Shown here piece by piece: positions 47,599-56,731 of a DNA stretch of 64,000 nt. The notes under the pieces were generated by a model. It searched no databases. It was not told the origin of the DNA and worked only from the letters and a program-made list of their open reading frames with translations. The DNA is taken from assembly GCA_965203635.1 (NCBI GenBank), contig OZ241903.1, positions 3,286,001 to 3,350,000 of the forward strand. The letters are read 5' to 3'. A program made the position numbers and the translations under genes. How positions within the stretch are numbered: position 1 is the first letter of the stretch; each line of letters begins with the position of its first letter. The stretch is from Aldehydirespirator sp965203635 (GTDB lineage Bacteria > Actinomycetota > Acidimicrobiia > Acidimicrobiales > Aldehydirespiratoraceae).

Positions 47599-48609
47599 GT
47601 GAGCACCCCAGCAGACCAAGCCGCCGCCAACGGCTCGACCGAGGCACCGGTCCTGTCGGTCCGCAATCTCCACACCGCGGTCGGCACCCCTGAGGGTTCC
47701 TTCGACGTGGTGCGCGACGTGTCCTTCGACATCCAACCGAATGAGGTGCTGTGCCTGGTGGGCGAGAGCGGATGCGGCAAGACGATCACCGCGCTGTCGA
47801 TCATGCGGCTGCTGCCCACTCCCCCGGTGCGGATCGCCTCCGGTGAGGTCGTCTTCGACGGCGACGACCTCACCCAGCTGCCGGCGCGCCGGGTCCGCGA
47901 CGTCCGCTCCGAGCGCATCTCGATGATCTTCCAGGATCCGCTGACATCGCTCGATCCGGTGTTCACGGTGGGCCAGGTGATGACCGAGGTGATCCGCACC
48001 CACCGCGACGCCACCAAGGCCGAAGCCCGCGACATGAGCGTCGACATCCTGAGAGCCGTTGGCCTGCCCGCCCCCGAGGAGCGGTTCGACTCGTACCCGC
48101 ACGAACTGTCGGGCGGGATGCGCCAGCGGGTGATGATCGCCACCGCGCTGGTGCTGGACCCCGAGATCCTCATCGCCGATGAGCCCACCACCGCGCTCGA
48201 TGTGACCGTGCAGGCCCAGATCTTGGAGCGGCTGCGTCAGGAGCAGCAGGACCGCCACATGTCGATGCTGCTCATCACCCACGACCTGGCCGTGGTGGCC
48301 TCGATCGCCGACCGGGTGGCGGTGATGTACGCAGGCGAGATCGTGGAGGAGGCCCCGGTCGACGAACTGTTCTCCAACCCGCGCCATCCCTACACCCAGG
48401 GCCTGCTCCGGGCCCTGCCCCACGCCAGTCGCAAGCGCCGGGAGTTGGTCCCGATCCCGGGTCTGGTCCCGCCCATGCAGATGATGCCCCCGGGCTGCCG
48501 CTTCGCTCCCCGCTGCCCCCACGCTCTGGAGCAGTGCTGGAGCGACCATCCCCCCCACGAGGTGGAGGCCGGAGTGGGGTTCCGCTGCTTCAACCCCCAG
48601 CCGTTCTGA
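47599..48609 (+). CDS. ABC transporter ATP-binding protein (DppD/OppD type)
   Basis: 336 aa. Walker A GESGCGKT (about 57-64), Q-loop FQDPLTSLDP, signature LSGGMRQR, Walker B LIADEPTTALD, H-loop LITHDLA, and the C-terminal oligopeptide-transporter signature (MMPPGCRFAPRCPHALEQC) with its Fe-S-like cysteines. GTG 47599. Partner DppF lies on the opposite strand 3 kb away (51497-52576). Confidence 0.93.
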   Translation: MSTPADQAAANGSTEAPVLSVRNLHTAVGTPEGSFDVVRDVSFDIQPNEVLCLVGESGCGKTITALSIMRLLPTPPVRIASGEVVFDGDDLTQLPARRVRDVRSERISMIFQDPLTSLDPVFTVGQVMTEVIRTHRDATKAEARDMSVDILRAVGLPAPEERFDSYPHELSGGMRQRVMIATALVLDPEILIADEPTTALDVTVQAQILERLRQEQQDRHMSMLLITHDLAVVASIADRVAVMYAGEIVEEAPVDELFSNPRHPYTQGLLRALPHASRKRRELVPIPGLVPPMQMMPPGCRFAPRCPHALEQCWSDHPPHEVEAGVGFRCFNPQPF

Positions 48610-48640
48610 CCGCTGGCTGACATGGCGCTATCGAGTTTCA

Positions 48641-48685
48641 CGCTCTTGTTCACTCCGCTCACGGGCCGCTCGGGCCACGGCCTCG
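48641..48685 (-). repeat. dispersed intergenic repeat, copy D (inverted)
   Basis: Reverse complement of the A/C element, with the same core. It follows the ATPase stop and faces copy C across the three transporter genes. Confidence 0.75.
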
Positions 48686-48707
48686 CTGCACTCCCCCCGG
48701 AGTTCCC

Positions 48708-49433
48708 ATGACACAGCCGTCTCCCCGCTCGGCCTCTCGGCCGTACCCCATCGAGGTCGCGCTGGCCGACGGGACTGTGCTGCGGGGGATCGAGCATCCT
48801 GCCGACGGGCCGCCGCTGCTGTTCGTGCACGACCTCGGCGAGGACCTGGACGCCTGGGGTTCGGTGGCGCCCGCCGTGAGGGCGGAGGGCTTCCGGGTGA
48901 TCTGCCTGGAACTCCGCGGTCACGGTCTCTCCGACGGCGAGCCCGACCCGTCGGCCACGGTCGGCGACGTGACCGGCGCGCTGGCCGAGGTGCAGGGCGC
49001 CTTCGGACCCTGCGGGCTGGTGGTCCACGGAACCGCGGCCCGGGCTGCCTTCGAACTGGGTGGTGAGCACGGCGCCCCGGTCCATGCTGTGATCAGCCCG
49101 GCGCCCGGATCGGGCCGCTCTGACGACGACTACGACGGCGTCGGGTCGGTCCCCTCCATGCGGGTGCTGTTCACCGGCGCGCACGACGAGCCCGTACACG
49201 AGCATGTGCGGACGAGCCATCCGAAAATGCGGGGTCAGAACATGTGGATCTCGACGGGCACCGCGCTGCGAGGCCCGGCCCTGCTACAGGAGCACCCCCA
49301 CCTCGTGGAGCAGTTGGTGATGTTCATGCGCCGGCACCTCACCGCCTACCACCTCGCCTGGATCGCCGAGCAAGACACTCACCGGCAAGACTCCGAGGAA
49401 CCAGGCTCCGAGGAACCAGGGTCCGACGAGTAA
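48708..49433 (+). CDS. alpha/beta-hydrolase fold protein lacking the nucleophile serine
   Basis: 241 aa. Recognisable fold: PLLFVHDLGEDLDAWGSVAPAVRAEGFRVICLELRGHGLSDG, then LVVHGTAARAAFELGG where G-x-S-x-G should supply the nucleophile. Here it reads H-G-T-A-A, so no serine is available. The C-terminal tail is acidic and repetitive (SEEPGSEEPGSDE). It may be a non-catalytic binding protein or a Thr-using variant. It sits between the transporter and an amidohydrolase. Confidence 0.7.
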   Translation: MTQPSPRSASRPYPIEVALADGTVLRGIEHPADGPPLLFVHDLGEDLDAWGSVAPAVRAEGFRVICLELRGHGLSDGEPDPSATVGDVTGALAEVQGAFGPCGLVVHGTAARAAFELGGEHGAPVHAVISPAPGSGRSDDDYDGVGSVPSMRVLFTGAHDEPVHEHVRTSHPKMRGQNMWISTGTALRGPALLQEHPHLVEQLVMFMRRHLTAYHLAWIAEQDTHRQDSEEPGSEEPGSDE

Positions 49434-49458
49434 CGACCTATAAGAAAGGCCAGCCACC

Positions 49459-50325
49459 ATGGATGTAGTCGACGCCCACCTGCACCTGTTCAAGGCCCTC
49501 AGCGACGACTATCCGCGGGCCGTCTTCGGGGAAATGGCGCCGCCCGAGCGAGAAGAGCTCGCGGCGCGCCTGCTGGAGGCGATGGACGCCGCCGGCGTGG
49601 ATCGGGCCGTCATCTGCGCCCTGTCGGAGCACGACCGCTACCTGGCCGAGGTGCTGGCCCAGCACCCGGGCAAGTTCGCGGGCGTAGCCGTGCACGACTT
49701 CGAGGACCCCGACCCGCTGGCCACCCTGCAACGCAGGATCGACGCCGGGATCGAAGGCGTCCGGTTCTACGGGCTGGAGGGTGAGCCCGGCGCCGAACCC
49801 GAGTCGCTGGCGGTGTTCCCGGTTCTGGCCGCCATGCGCGACGCGGGCATGAAGGCCTGGTTCTACGGGCCCGCCGACCAGGTGGCCCTGCTCGACGGCT
49901 GCCTGGACCTGCTGCCCGGCCTGAAGGTGGTGCTCAACCACCTCGGGTTCCTGCCCAACATGCATCTGGAGCTGCGGGTGGACGACTACCGGCGCCCCCG
50001 GTTCAACATGCCGCTACCCCCTCCGGGACTGGAGGTCGTGGAGGCCCTGGCGGCCAAGCACTCCAGCGTGCACGTCCACCTCTCGGGGCACTACGCCTTC
50101 AGCGGCGCCCCCTACCCCTACCGGGACCTTCAGGAGACCACCGACCGGATCTACGCCGCCTTCGGCGCGGAGCGCATGGTGATGGCCTCGGACTGGCCCT
50201 GGATACGGGAGGAGCCCGGCTACCCCGAGACCCTCGGCGTGATCGACCAACTTCTTGGCGGCATCAGCTCTGCCGAGCGCGACATGATCCGCGGCGGCAC
50301 CGCCATGTCGCTGTTCGACTTCTAG
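49459..50325 (+). CDS. amidohydrolase 2 family (TIM-barrel) hydrolase
   Basis: 288 aa. VVDAHLHLF (HxH metal motif, H7/H9), VVLNHLGFLP, VHLSGHYAF, MVMASDWPW (C-terminal Asp). Family members hydrolyse lactones or decarboxylate aromatic acids. In context it may act on an imported compound. No signal peptide. A 5-bp gap separates its stop from the convergent aminotransferase stop. Confidence 0.85.
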   Translation: MDVVDAHLHLFKALSDDYPRAVFGEMAPPEREELAARLLEAMDAAGVDRAVICALSEHDRYLAEVLAQHPGKFAGVAVHDFEDPDPLATLQRRIDAGIEGVRFYGLEGEPGAEPESLAVFPVLAAMRDAGMKAWFYGPADQVALLDGCLDLLPGLKVVLNHLGFLPNMHLELRVDDYRRPRFNMPLPPPGLEVVEALAAKHSSVHVHLSGHYAFSGAPYPYRDLQETTDRIYAAFGAERMVMASDWPWIREEPGYPETLGVIDQLLGGISSAERDMIRGGTAMSLFDF

Positions 50326-50330
50326 ACGCC

Positions 50331-51482
50331 TTAGCTGCCCCACTCGTCGATGGCGTCGGCCAGGCGCTCGACTCCCTCCATCAGGAGGTCGGTGGCCGTC
50401 GCCAGCGAGATGCGCACGAACCGGCCGGAGCCGGGGCCGAAGGTGTCGCCGGGAACCACCGCCACCCGCTTCTCCTTCAGCAGCCGGAGCACGAAGTCCT
50501 TGCCCGAGCAGCCGCTGCCGCTCACGTCGATCATCAGGTAGAAGGCGCCCCGCGGCCTCACATGGGGGATACCCCGGCCGGTCAGGAACCCGGTGACCAG
50601 GTCGCGCCGCTGCCGGTAGGCGTCGCGCATCTCGGCCACGCAATCCTGCGGACCGGTCACCGCGGCCAGGGCGCCCATCTGCGCGGGGGCGTTGACGCAC
50701 GACGTGATCGGCTCCTGGGCCCGCACGATCAGCGGCGACACGCCCGGCGGCACCACCAGGTAGCCCACCCGCCACCCGGTCATGGCGTAGGTCTTGGAGA
50801 AGCTGAAGAAGGTGATCACCCGGCCGTCGGTGTCGAGCGGCGCGGCCGGTGTGTACGGCCCGTCGAAGGAGATCTCGTCGTAGACCTCGTCGGAGAAGAC
50901 CAGCAGATCGTGCCGGCGGGCCAGATCCATCAGCTCGGCCAGGGCGGCGGCATCGGTGACCGCTCCGGTCGGGTTCCCCGGAGAGTTGAGCAGGATGGCC
51001 TGCGTGCGCTCCGTGATCAGCGGCTCGACGTCGGCGGCCTGCGGGACCAGATCGGCCTCGGGCCGCAGCGGGAAATGGACCGGCGTTATCTTCAGCAGCG
51101 TCATCATCTGGGCGTAGTTGGGCCAGCTCGGATCGCCCAGCAGCATCTCCGCGCCGGGGTCCACCAGCGAGACCATGGCGCTGTAGATCCCGGCCACAGC
51201 ACCGGAGGTAACCACCACCTGATCGGCGGTGGCATCGATGCCGTTGCGCTCGGTGACCTTGGCCGCCAGCGCCTCACGCAGCGGGGGGATCCCGGCGTTG
51301 GAGGTGTATTTGGTGAACCCGTCGAACGCGGCCTCGGACGCGGCCTCGCAGACATGGCGGGGGGTGTCGAAGTTGGGCTCGCCCGTCTCCAGGCGGATGG
51401 CGCCGTCGATCGAGTTGGCCAGCTCCATGACCTCGCGTATGCCCGAGCGCGGCATCCCCGCGATGGGCTGCGACGGTCTCAT
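50331..51482 (-). CDS. class I/II PLP aminotransferase
   Basis: 383 aa. PLP lysine K230 in FFSFSKTYAMTGWRVGY, NSPGNPTG, FSDEVYDE. Closely resembles the enzyme at 16779-17933 in motif order and spacing, implying duplication within this genome. It probably converts an amino acid derived from the imported peptide to its 2-oxoacid. Followed on the minus strand by nothing for 5 bp. The DppF gene lies immediately upstream (51497). Confidence 0.88.
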   Translation of the reverse strand: MRPSQPIAGMPRSGIREVMELANSIDGAIRLETGEPNFDTPRHVCEAASEAAFDGFTKYTSNAGIPPLREALAAKVTERNGIDATADQVVVTSGAVAGIYSAMVSLVDPGAEMLLGDPSWPNYAQMMTLLKITPVHFPLRPEADLVPQAADVEPLITERTQAILLNSPGNPTGAVTDAAALAELMDLARRHDLLVFSDEVYDEISFDGPYTPAAPLDTDGRVITFFSFSKTYAMTGWRVGYLVVPPGVSPLIVRAQEPITSCVNAPAQMGALAAVTGPQDCVAEMRDAYRQRRDLVTGFLTGRGIPHVRPRGAFYLMIDVSGSGCSGKDFVLRLLKEKRVAVVPGDTFGPGSGRFVRISLATATDLLMEGVERLADAIDEWGS

Positions 51483-51496
51483 TCTCTATACGACCT

Positions 51497-52576
<1,080 letters not shown>

Positions 52577-52628
52577 CGGCGCGATGGTACTGTCTGGCCT
52601 CGACCAGTGAGAAAAGGAGCGGTCGACT

Positions 52629-53165
52629 ATGAGCAGTTTCCGAGGCGATCTGGGCGGCTTGACAGCCGATGAGATGGAGCAGTTCCTGGCGGGCAACCCC
52701 ATCGCCCGCCTGGCCACCATCAAGCCCGACGGGTCGCCCTACGTGATGCCTGTGTGGTACCAGTGGGACGGCGAGGCGCTGTACTTCGTCGGCCGCCAGC
52801 GGGCCCTGTGGTGTCAGTACATCCAGGCCGACGGCCGGGTCAGCGTGGTCATCGACGCCCCCCACAGCGACCCCGACGAGTCCGGCCAGTCGGTGGAGAT
52901 CCCGAAGGTGTACATGGAGGGCACAGCCACCGTGGAGGAGGAGCCCAACGTCGGCGGTCGCTGGGTGCAGGTCGCGGAGCAGATGTCGTACCGGTACCTC
53001 GGCCCCAACGGCCCGACCTACCTGGTGTCCACCCTCCAGCAGCCCCGCTGGCTCATCAAGCTGGTCCCCGACAAGATCAAGACCTGGAAGGGCGTCGGCT
53101 GGGCCCGTCGCTACTGGGTGGAGGAATCGGGGGGGCCCAGCTACGAGGAGGCCCACAGCTCCTAG
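52629..53165 (+). CDS. pyridoxamine 5'-phosphate oxidase-like split-barrel protein (second copy)
   Basis: 178 aa. IARLATIKPDGSPYVMPVWYQWDGEALYFVG shares the YQWDGEA core with the protein at 18051-18614, and the C-terminus GVGWARRYW resembles its partner's GADWALRYF. Family binds FMN or F420. Divergent from DppF with a 52-bp gap. Probably first gene of the short SDR-SDR-MBL operon. Confidence 0.8.
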   Translation: MSSFRGDLGGLTADEMEQFLAGNPIARLATIKPDGSPYVMPVWYQWDGEALYFVGRQRALWCQYIQADGRVSVVIDAPHSDPDESGQSVEIPKVYMEGTATVEEEPNVGGRWVQVAEQMSYRYLGPNGPTYLVSTLQQPRWLIKLVPDKIKTWKGVGWARRYWVEESGGPSYEEAHSS

Positions 53166-53255
53166 ACCGCAGGATCTCGGGTCGAAACCCGGCACATACG
53201 ACCCAATACCAACCCGAGACTTCCGAGGAGGCCCCAAGCGCCCAACCCGCTCGAC

Positions 53256-54011
53256 CTGTTCCGCCTCGACGGACGCGCCGCCCTTGTTACCGGCGGATCC
53301 AGGGGGCTCGGCGCGGTGATGGCCGAGGCGTTGAGCTTCGCCGGCGCACACGTGGCCGTGACCAGCCGCAGCCTCGGCGACGCGGCGGCCAAGGCAGCCG
53401 AGATCGCCTCGGCCACCGGGGGCCAGACGTTGGGGGTGGAGATGGAGGCCACCGACGGAGACTCGGTCGAGACGGCGGTGGCCGGAGTGGTCGAGCGCTT
53501 GGGCGGTCTCGACATCCTGGTCAACAACGCCGGGATCCTCGTGCGGGGCGCCATCGGTGATCTCGAGCCGGGCCAGTTCGAGGAGTCCCTGGCCGTCAAC
53601 GTGACCGGCCCCTGGCTGATCTGCCGGACTGCGGCCCCGCACTTGTGGGAGTCCGGCTGCGGGCGGGTGATCAACGTGTCGTCGACGTTCGGGCTGGTGG
53701 CCGCACCCGACCGCACCGCCTACACCTCCTCCAAGGGCGCCATCGTCCAGCTGACGAGAGCCCTGGCCATGGAGTGGGCGCGGCGCGGGGTGAACGTGAA
53801 CACGATCGCTCCCGGCCCGTTCCTGACCGATATGAACCGGGCCCACCAGCACAGCGAGCACAGCGTCAGGGTGATCGGCCAGGAGGTGGCCCTGCAACGC
53901 TGGGGCGAGTTGCCCGAGATCGCCGGAGCGGTCATCTATCTGGCCTCCGACGCGTCGTCGTACGTGACCGGCTCGGTGTTGACGGTCGATGGAGGCTGGA
54001 CCGCCCACTGA
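53256..54011 (+). CDS. short-chain dehydrogenase/reductase with unclear start codon
   Basis: Rossmann motif TGGSRGLG, NNAG, NVSSTFGL with Ser, YTSSK, LASDASSYVTGSVLTVDGGW. Conserved family sequence (NPLDLFRLDGRAALVTGG) begins at about 53241, right after a perfect AGGAGG (53226-53231), yet no ATG, GTG or TTG exists in frame before the Rossmann fold. The first usable codon is CTG 53256. The next conventional starts (53316/53319) would delete the NAD-binding motif. Either a CTG start, a lost start or a base error. About 250 aa. Confidence 0.75.
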   Translation: MFRLDGRAALVTGGSRGLGAVMAEALSFAGAHVAVTSRSLGDAAAKAAEIASATGGQTLGVEMEATDGDSVETAVAGVVERLGGLDILVNNAGILVRGAIGDLEPGQFEESLAVNVTGPWLICRTAAPHLWESGCGRVINVSSTFGLVAAPDRTAYTSSKGAIVQLTRALAMEWARRGVNVNTIAPGPFLTDMNRAHQHSEHSVRVIGQEVALQRWGELPEIAGAVIYLASDASSYVTGSVLTVDGGWTAH

Positions 54012-54029
54012 TACCCGGAGGTACCGACA

Positions 54030-54818
54030 ATGAACCGTCGATTCGAGGGACGCAACGTCTTCGTGACCGGAGCCGGCAGCGGATTCGGTCGCCGCACCGC
54101 TGAGCTGTTCGCAGCCGAGGGCGCCAACAACCTCTACCTGGTCGACTACAACCAGGAGCGTCTGGAGGCGGTCGGGCCGGTGATCGAAGAGTTGGGGGCC
54201 ACGCCGCACCTGCTCAACTGCGATCTCAGCGTCATGGAGAACTGCGCCGAAGCGGTGGCCCAGGCTCTGGCCATCGATCCCAAGCTCGATGTCATGGTGT
54301 CCAATGCGGCCGCCTGGGACCTGTCCGAGTTCGTTGACGTGAGCGACGCGACCTGGCGTCGGATCCTGTCGGTCAACCTCGACGCCTACTTCGTGCTGGG
54401 CAACCGGGCGGCCCGAGCCATGAAGGAGACCGGCGGTGGCGTCATCCTGTTCACGTCGTCGATCGCCGCTCTCGGGCACGGTCGAGGGTGCACGCCCTAC
54501 TGCGTGGCCAAGACCGGCGTGGTGGCCCTGGCGAAGGCGATCGCCGTCGAGTGCGCGCCCTACAACATCCGGTGCAATTGCGTCGCTCCGGGCCCCGGAG
54601 ACACCCAGCAGTCAGTCGACATCGTGGGCGAGGAGTTGATGGACAAGTGGCGCTCCGAGGGCTTCCCGGCGGTGCCGGCCAACCGGCTGACGTCGGTCGA
54701 CGACATCGCCAACGCCTTCCTGTACCTCGCCTCGGACGAAGCCAGGTACGTGTCCGGCGTCAACCTCGTCGTGGACGGCGCCCTGAGCGCCCAGACCTAC
54801 GACGTACCCGAGAACTAA
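54030..54818 (+). CDS. short-chain dehydrogenase/reductase
   Basis: 262 aa. TGAGSGFG, SNAA (variant of NNAG), FTSSIAALGHG, YCVAK (Tyr-x3-Lys), FLYLASDEARYVSGVNLVVDGAL. NAD(P)-dependent. Second SDR of a tandem pair, 18 bp after the first and 16 bp before the MBL gene. Probably oxidises a hydroxyl on the acid metabolised by neighbouring genes. Confidence 0.87.
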   Translation: MNRRFEGRNVFVTGAGSGFGRRTAELFAAEGANNLYLVDYNQERLEAVGPVIEELGATPHLLNCDLSVMENCAEAVAQALAIDPKLDVMVSNAAAWDLSEFVDVSDATWRRILSVNLDAYFVLGNRAARAMKETGGGVILFTSSIAALGHGRGCTPYCVAKTGVVALAKAIAVECAPYNIRCNCVAPGPGDTQQSVDIVGEELMDKWRSEGFPAVPANRLTSVDDIANAFLYLASDEARYVSGVNLVVDGALSAQTYDVPEN

Positions 54819-54834
54819 CCGAAGGGAGCGGATC

Positions 54835-55584
54835 GTGAGACTGACATCCGACGTTCATCTGGTAGGCGGAGGCACGCTCAGCGGCTTCGGCGTCTCGTCG
54901 GACTTCGACGCCCACTGCTACCTCCTCGACGGCGGCGACGAGCAGGTCCTCGTCGAGTGCGGCATGGGTACCGAGACCGGGTTCCGGCGCGTCACCGGCA
55001 ACATCCGGCGCGCCGGCTACGACCCGGCCGCCCTCACCAGGCTGTTCTTGACCCATTACCACACTGATCACGCCGGAGGCGCATCGGTCTACCGCGAGCA
55101 AGTTGGACTCTCTGTCGCGACCGGCACGGCCACCGGACGAGCGCTCGAGGCGGGCGACCACGAGGCCACGTCCTTCTGCCGGGCTCAGGCCGCCGGGATC
55201 TTCCCCGAGGGCTACTCCTACGAACCCTGCCCCGTCGACGATCTGCTCACCGACGGAGACCAGCGGTCGGTGGGTCGACTCACGCTCACCTACCTGGACA
55301 CACCGGGCCACTGCGGCGGCCACGGGTCGTTCCTCGTCGAGGGGGGCGAGCAGACGTACCTCTTCGCCGGCGACGCCATCTTCGCGTGGGGAAAGCTGCA
55401 CTTGCAGGCCATTCCGGACTGTGACCTCCAGGCCTCGCTGGCAACCGTTCTGGCGCTGGCCGAGCTGGAGTTCGACTCACTCCTCCCGGGTCACGGAGCC
55501 ATCGCCCTCCATGACGGCCAGGCCCATATCGGCATGGCCAAGGACGCGATCGAGAGTCTCGCCGTCCCACCGAGACTGGTCTGA
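54835..55584 (+). CDS. metallo-beta-lactamase fold hydrolase
   Basis: 249 aa. THYHTDH gives H74, H76, D78, H79; later TPGHCGGHG (His), FAGDAIF (bridging Asp), PGHGAIAL (His). Binuclear zinc hydrolase acting on a thioester, lactone or glyoxalase-type ester. GTG 54835 with AAGGGAGCGG upstream. Ends a co-directional run with the two SDRs. The stop is 25 bp from the convergent enolase-superfamily gene. Confidence 0.88.
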   Translation: MRLTSDVHLVGGGTLSGFGVSSDFDAHCYLLDGGDEQVLVECGMGTETGFRRVTGNIRRAGYDPAALTRLFLTHYHTDHAGGASVYREQVGLSVATGTATGRALEAGDHEATSFCRAQAAGIFPEGYSYEPCPVDDLLTDGDQRSVGRLTLTYLDTPGHCGGHGSFLVEGGEQTYLFAGDAIFAWGKLHLQAIPDCDLQASLATVLALAELEFDSLLPGHGAIALHDGQAHIGMAKDAIESLAVPPRLV

Positions 55585-55609
55585 CAGGCCGGCGGGCATC
55601 CCCGCAGCA

Positions 55610-56731
55610 TCACGCCTCGATCACGAACCGGTCTTCCGTCAGGCGCTCCAGAAGGTCGGGTCTGGGCACCGGCGCGATGCCGGCCTCCTCGCCGGCCACC
55701 GCGAAGCACCCGCCGTCGCTCGATGTCTCGAAGCCCACGGCCGGGTCGGCCAGGTCCTCGGCGTAGAAGCGCGAGGAGGGGAAGATGTCCGACGGGTAGG
55801 TGAAGTTCTCCAGCGTCGCCAGCGCGACGCAGACAGCCGCGCCCACTCCGCTCTCCAGCATGCCGCCCACCCAGCATCCGATGCCGGAGTCCCGGCAGAG
55901 ATCGTGGATCGACTTCGCGACCGTCAGCCCGCCGACCCGGCCCGGCTTCACGTTGATGTAGCGGCAACTGCCGAGTTCGACAGCGTGCTCGGCCCCCTTG
56001 ACGGAGACGATGCTCTCGTCGAGACACACCGGCGTGTCGATCTGCGCCTGGAGCTTGGCATGATCGAGGAGGTCGTCGTGCTGCAACGGCTGCTCGATCA
56101 TGGCCAGCTCGAACCGGTCGACCGCACGGAAGAGATCAAGGTCGGACAGCTGGAAGGCCGCGTTGCAGTCGATGTGGGCGGTGAGGTCGGGAAAGGTCGA
56201 GCGCACCGCCTTCAGCATGTTGATGTCCCAGCCCGGCCGGAACTTGAGCTTCACGCGCCGGTAGCCGGCCCTGACGGCACCGTCCACCGCGGCAACGAGA
56301 TCGTCGAGCGAGTCCATCACGCCGAAGTCGGCTCCGACCTCCACCCGATCGCGCCGGCCGCCGAGCAGTGCGTGCAGCGGCCGTCCTACCCGGCGTGCTT
56401 CGAGGATCCACCAGGCCACATCGAGCGCAGCTTTGGCGAAGTAGTTGCCCTTGAAGTGGGCGAGCCGCTCCTGGAGCAGCTCACCGGAATCGATCTCGGC
56501 GCCGACAACCGCGGGCGCGAGCCAGTCGCGGAGCACTGCGAAGGCGCCCCGGGCGTACTCGGGGCTGTAGCCGGGCGACCCGAACGGACAGGACTCGGCC
56601 CAGACGTCGAGTTCCCCGCTGGTGATCCTCACCAGCAGGCTGTCGATGGCTGGTATGTCGTGTGACGCTGTTCTCCACGGATACAGCAGCGGCATGGTGA
56701 CGTGCGAGACTTCGACGCGGTCGATCCTCAT
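55610..56731 (-). CDS. enolase-superfamily enzyme (mandelate racemase / NSAR-like)
   Basis: 373 aa. K161-x-K163 (KLKF), metal ligands D188, E213, D238, and the second base K262 in INVKPGRVGG. This two-lysine pattern fits muconate lactonizing/OSBS/N-acylamino acid racemase proteins. It could epimerise or dehydrate a carboxylate. ATG 56731 shares one base with the stop of the CocE gene (TGATG), so the two are coupled. Confidence 0.87.
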   Translation of the reverse strand: MRIDRVEVSHVTMPLLYPWRTASHDIPAIDSLLVRITSGELDVWAESCPFGSPGYSPEYARGAFAVLRDWLAPAVVGAEIDSGELLQERLAHFKGNYFAKAALDVAWWILEARRVGRPLHALLGGRRDRVEVGADFGVMDSLDDLVAAVDGAVRAGYRRVKLKFRPGWDINMLKAVRSTFPDLTAHIDCNAAFQLSDLDLFRAVDRFELAMIEQPLQHDDLLDHAKLQAQIDTPVCLDESIVSVKGAEHAVELGSCRYINVKPGRVGGLTVAKSIHDLCRDSGIGCWVGGMLESGVGAAVCVALATLENFTYPSDIFPSSRFYAEDLADPAVGFETSSDGGCFAVAGEEAGIAPVPRPDLLERLTEDRFVIEA

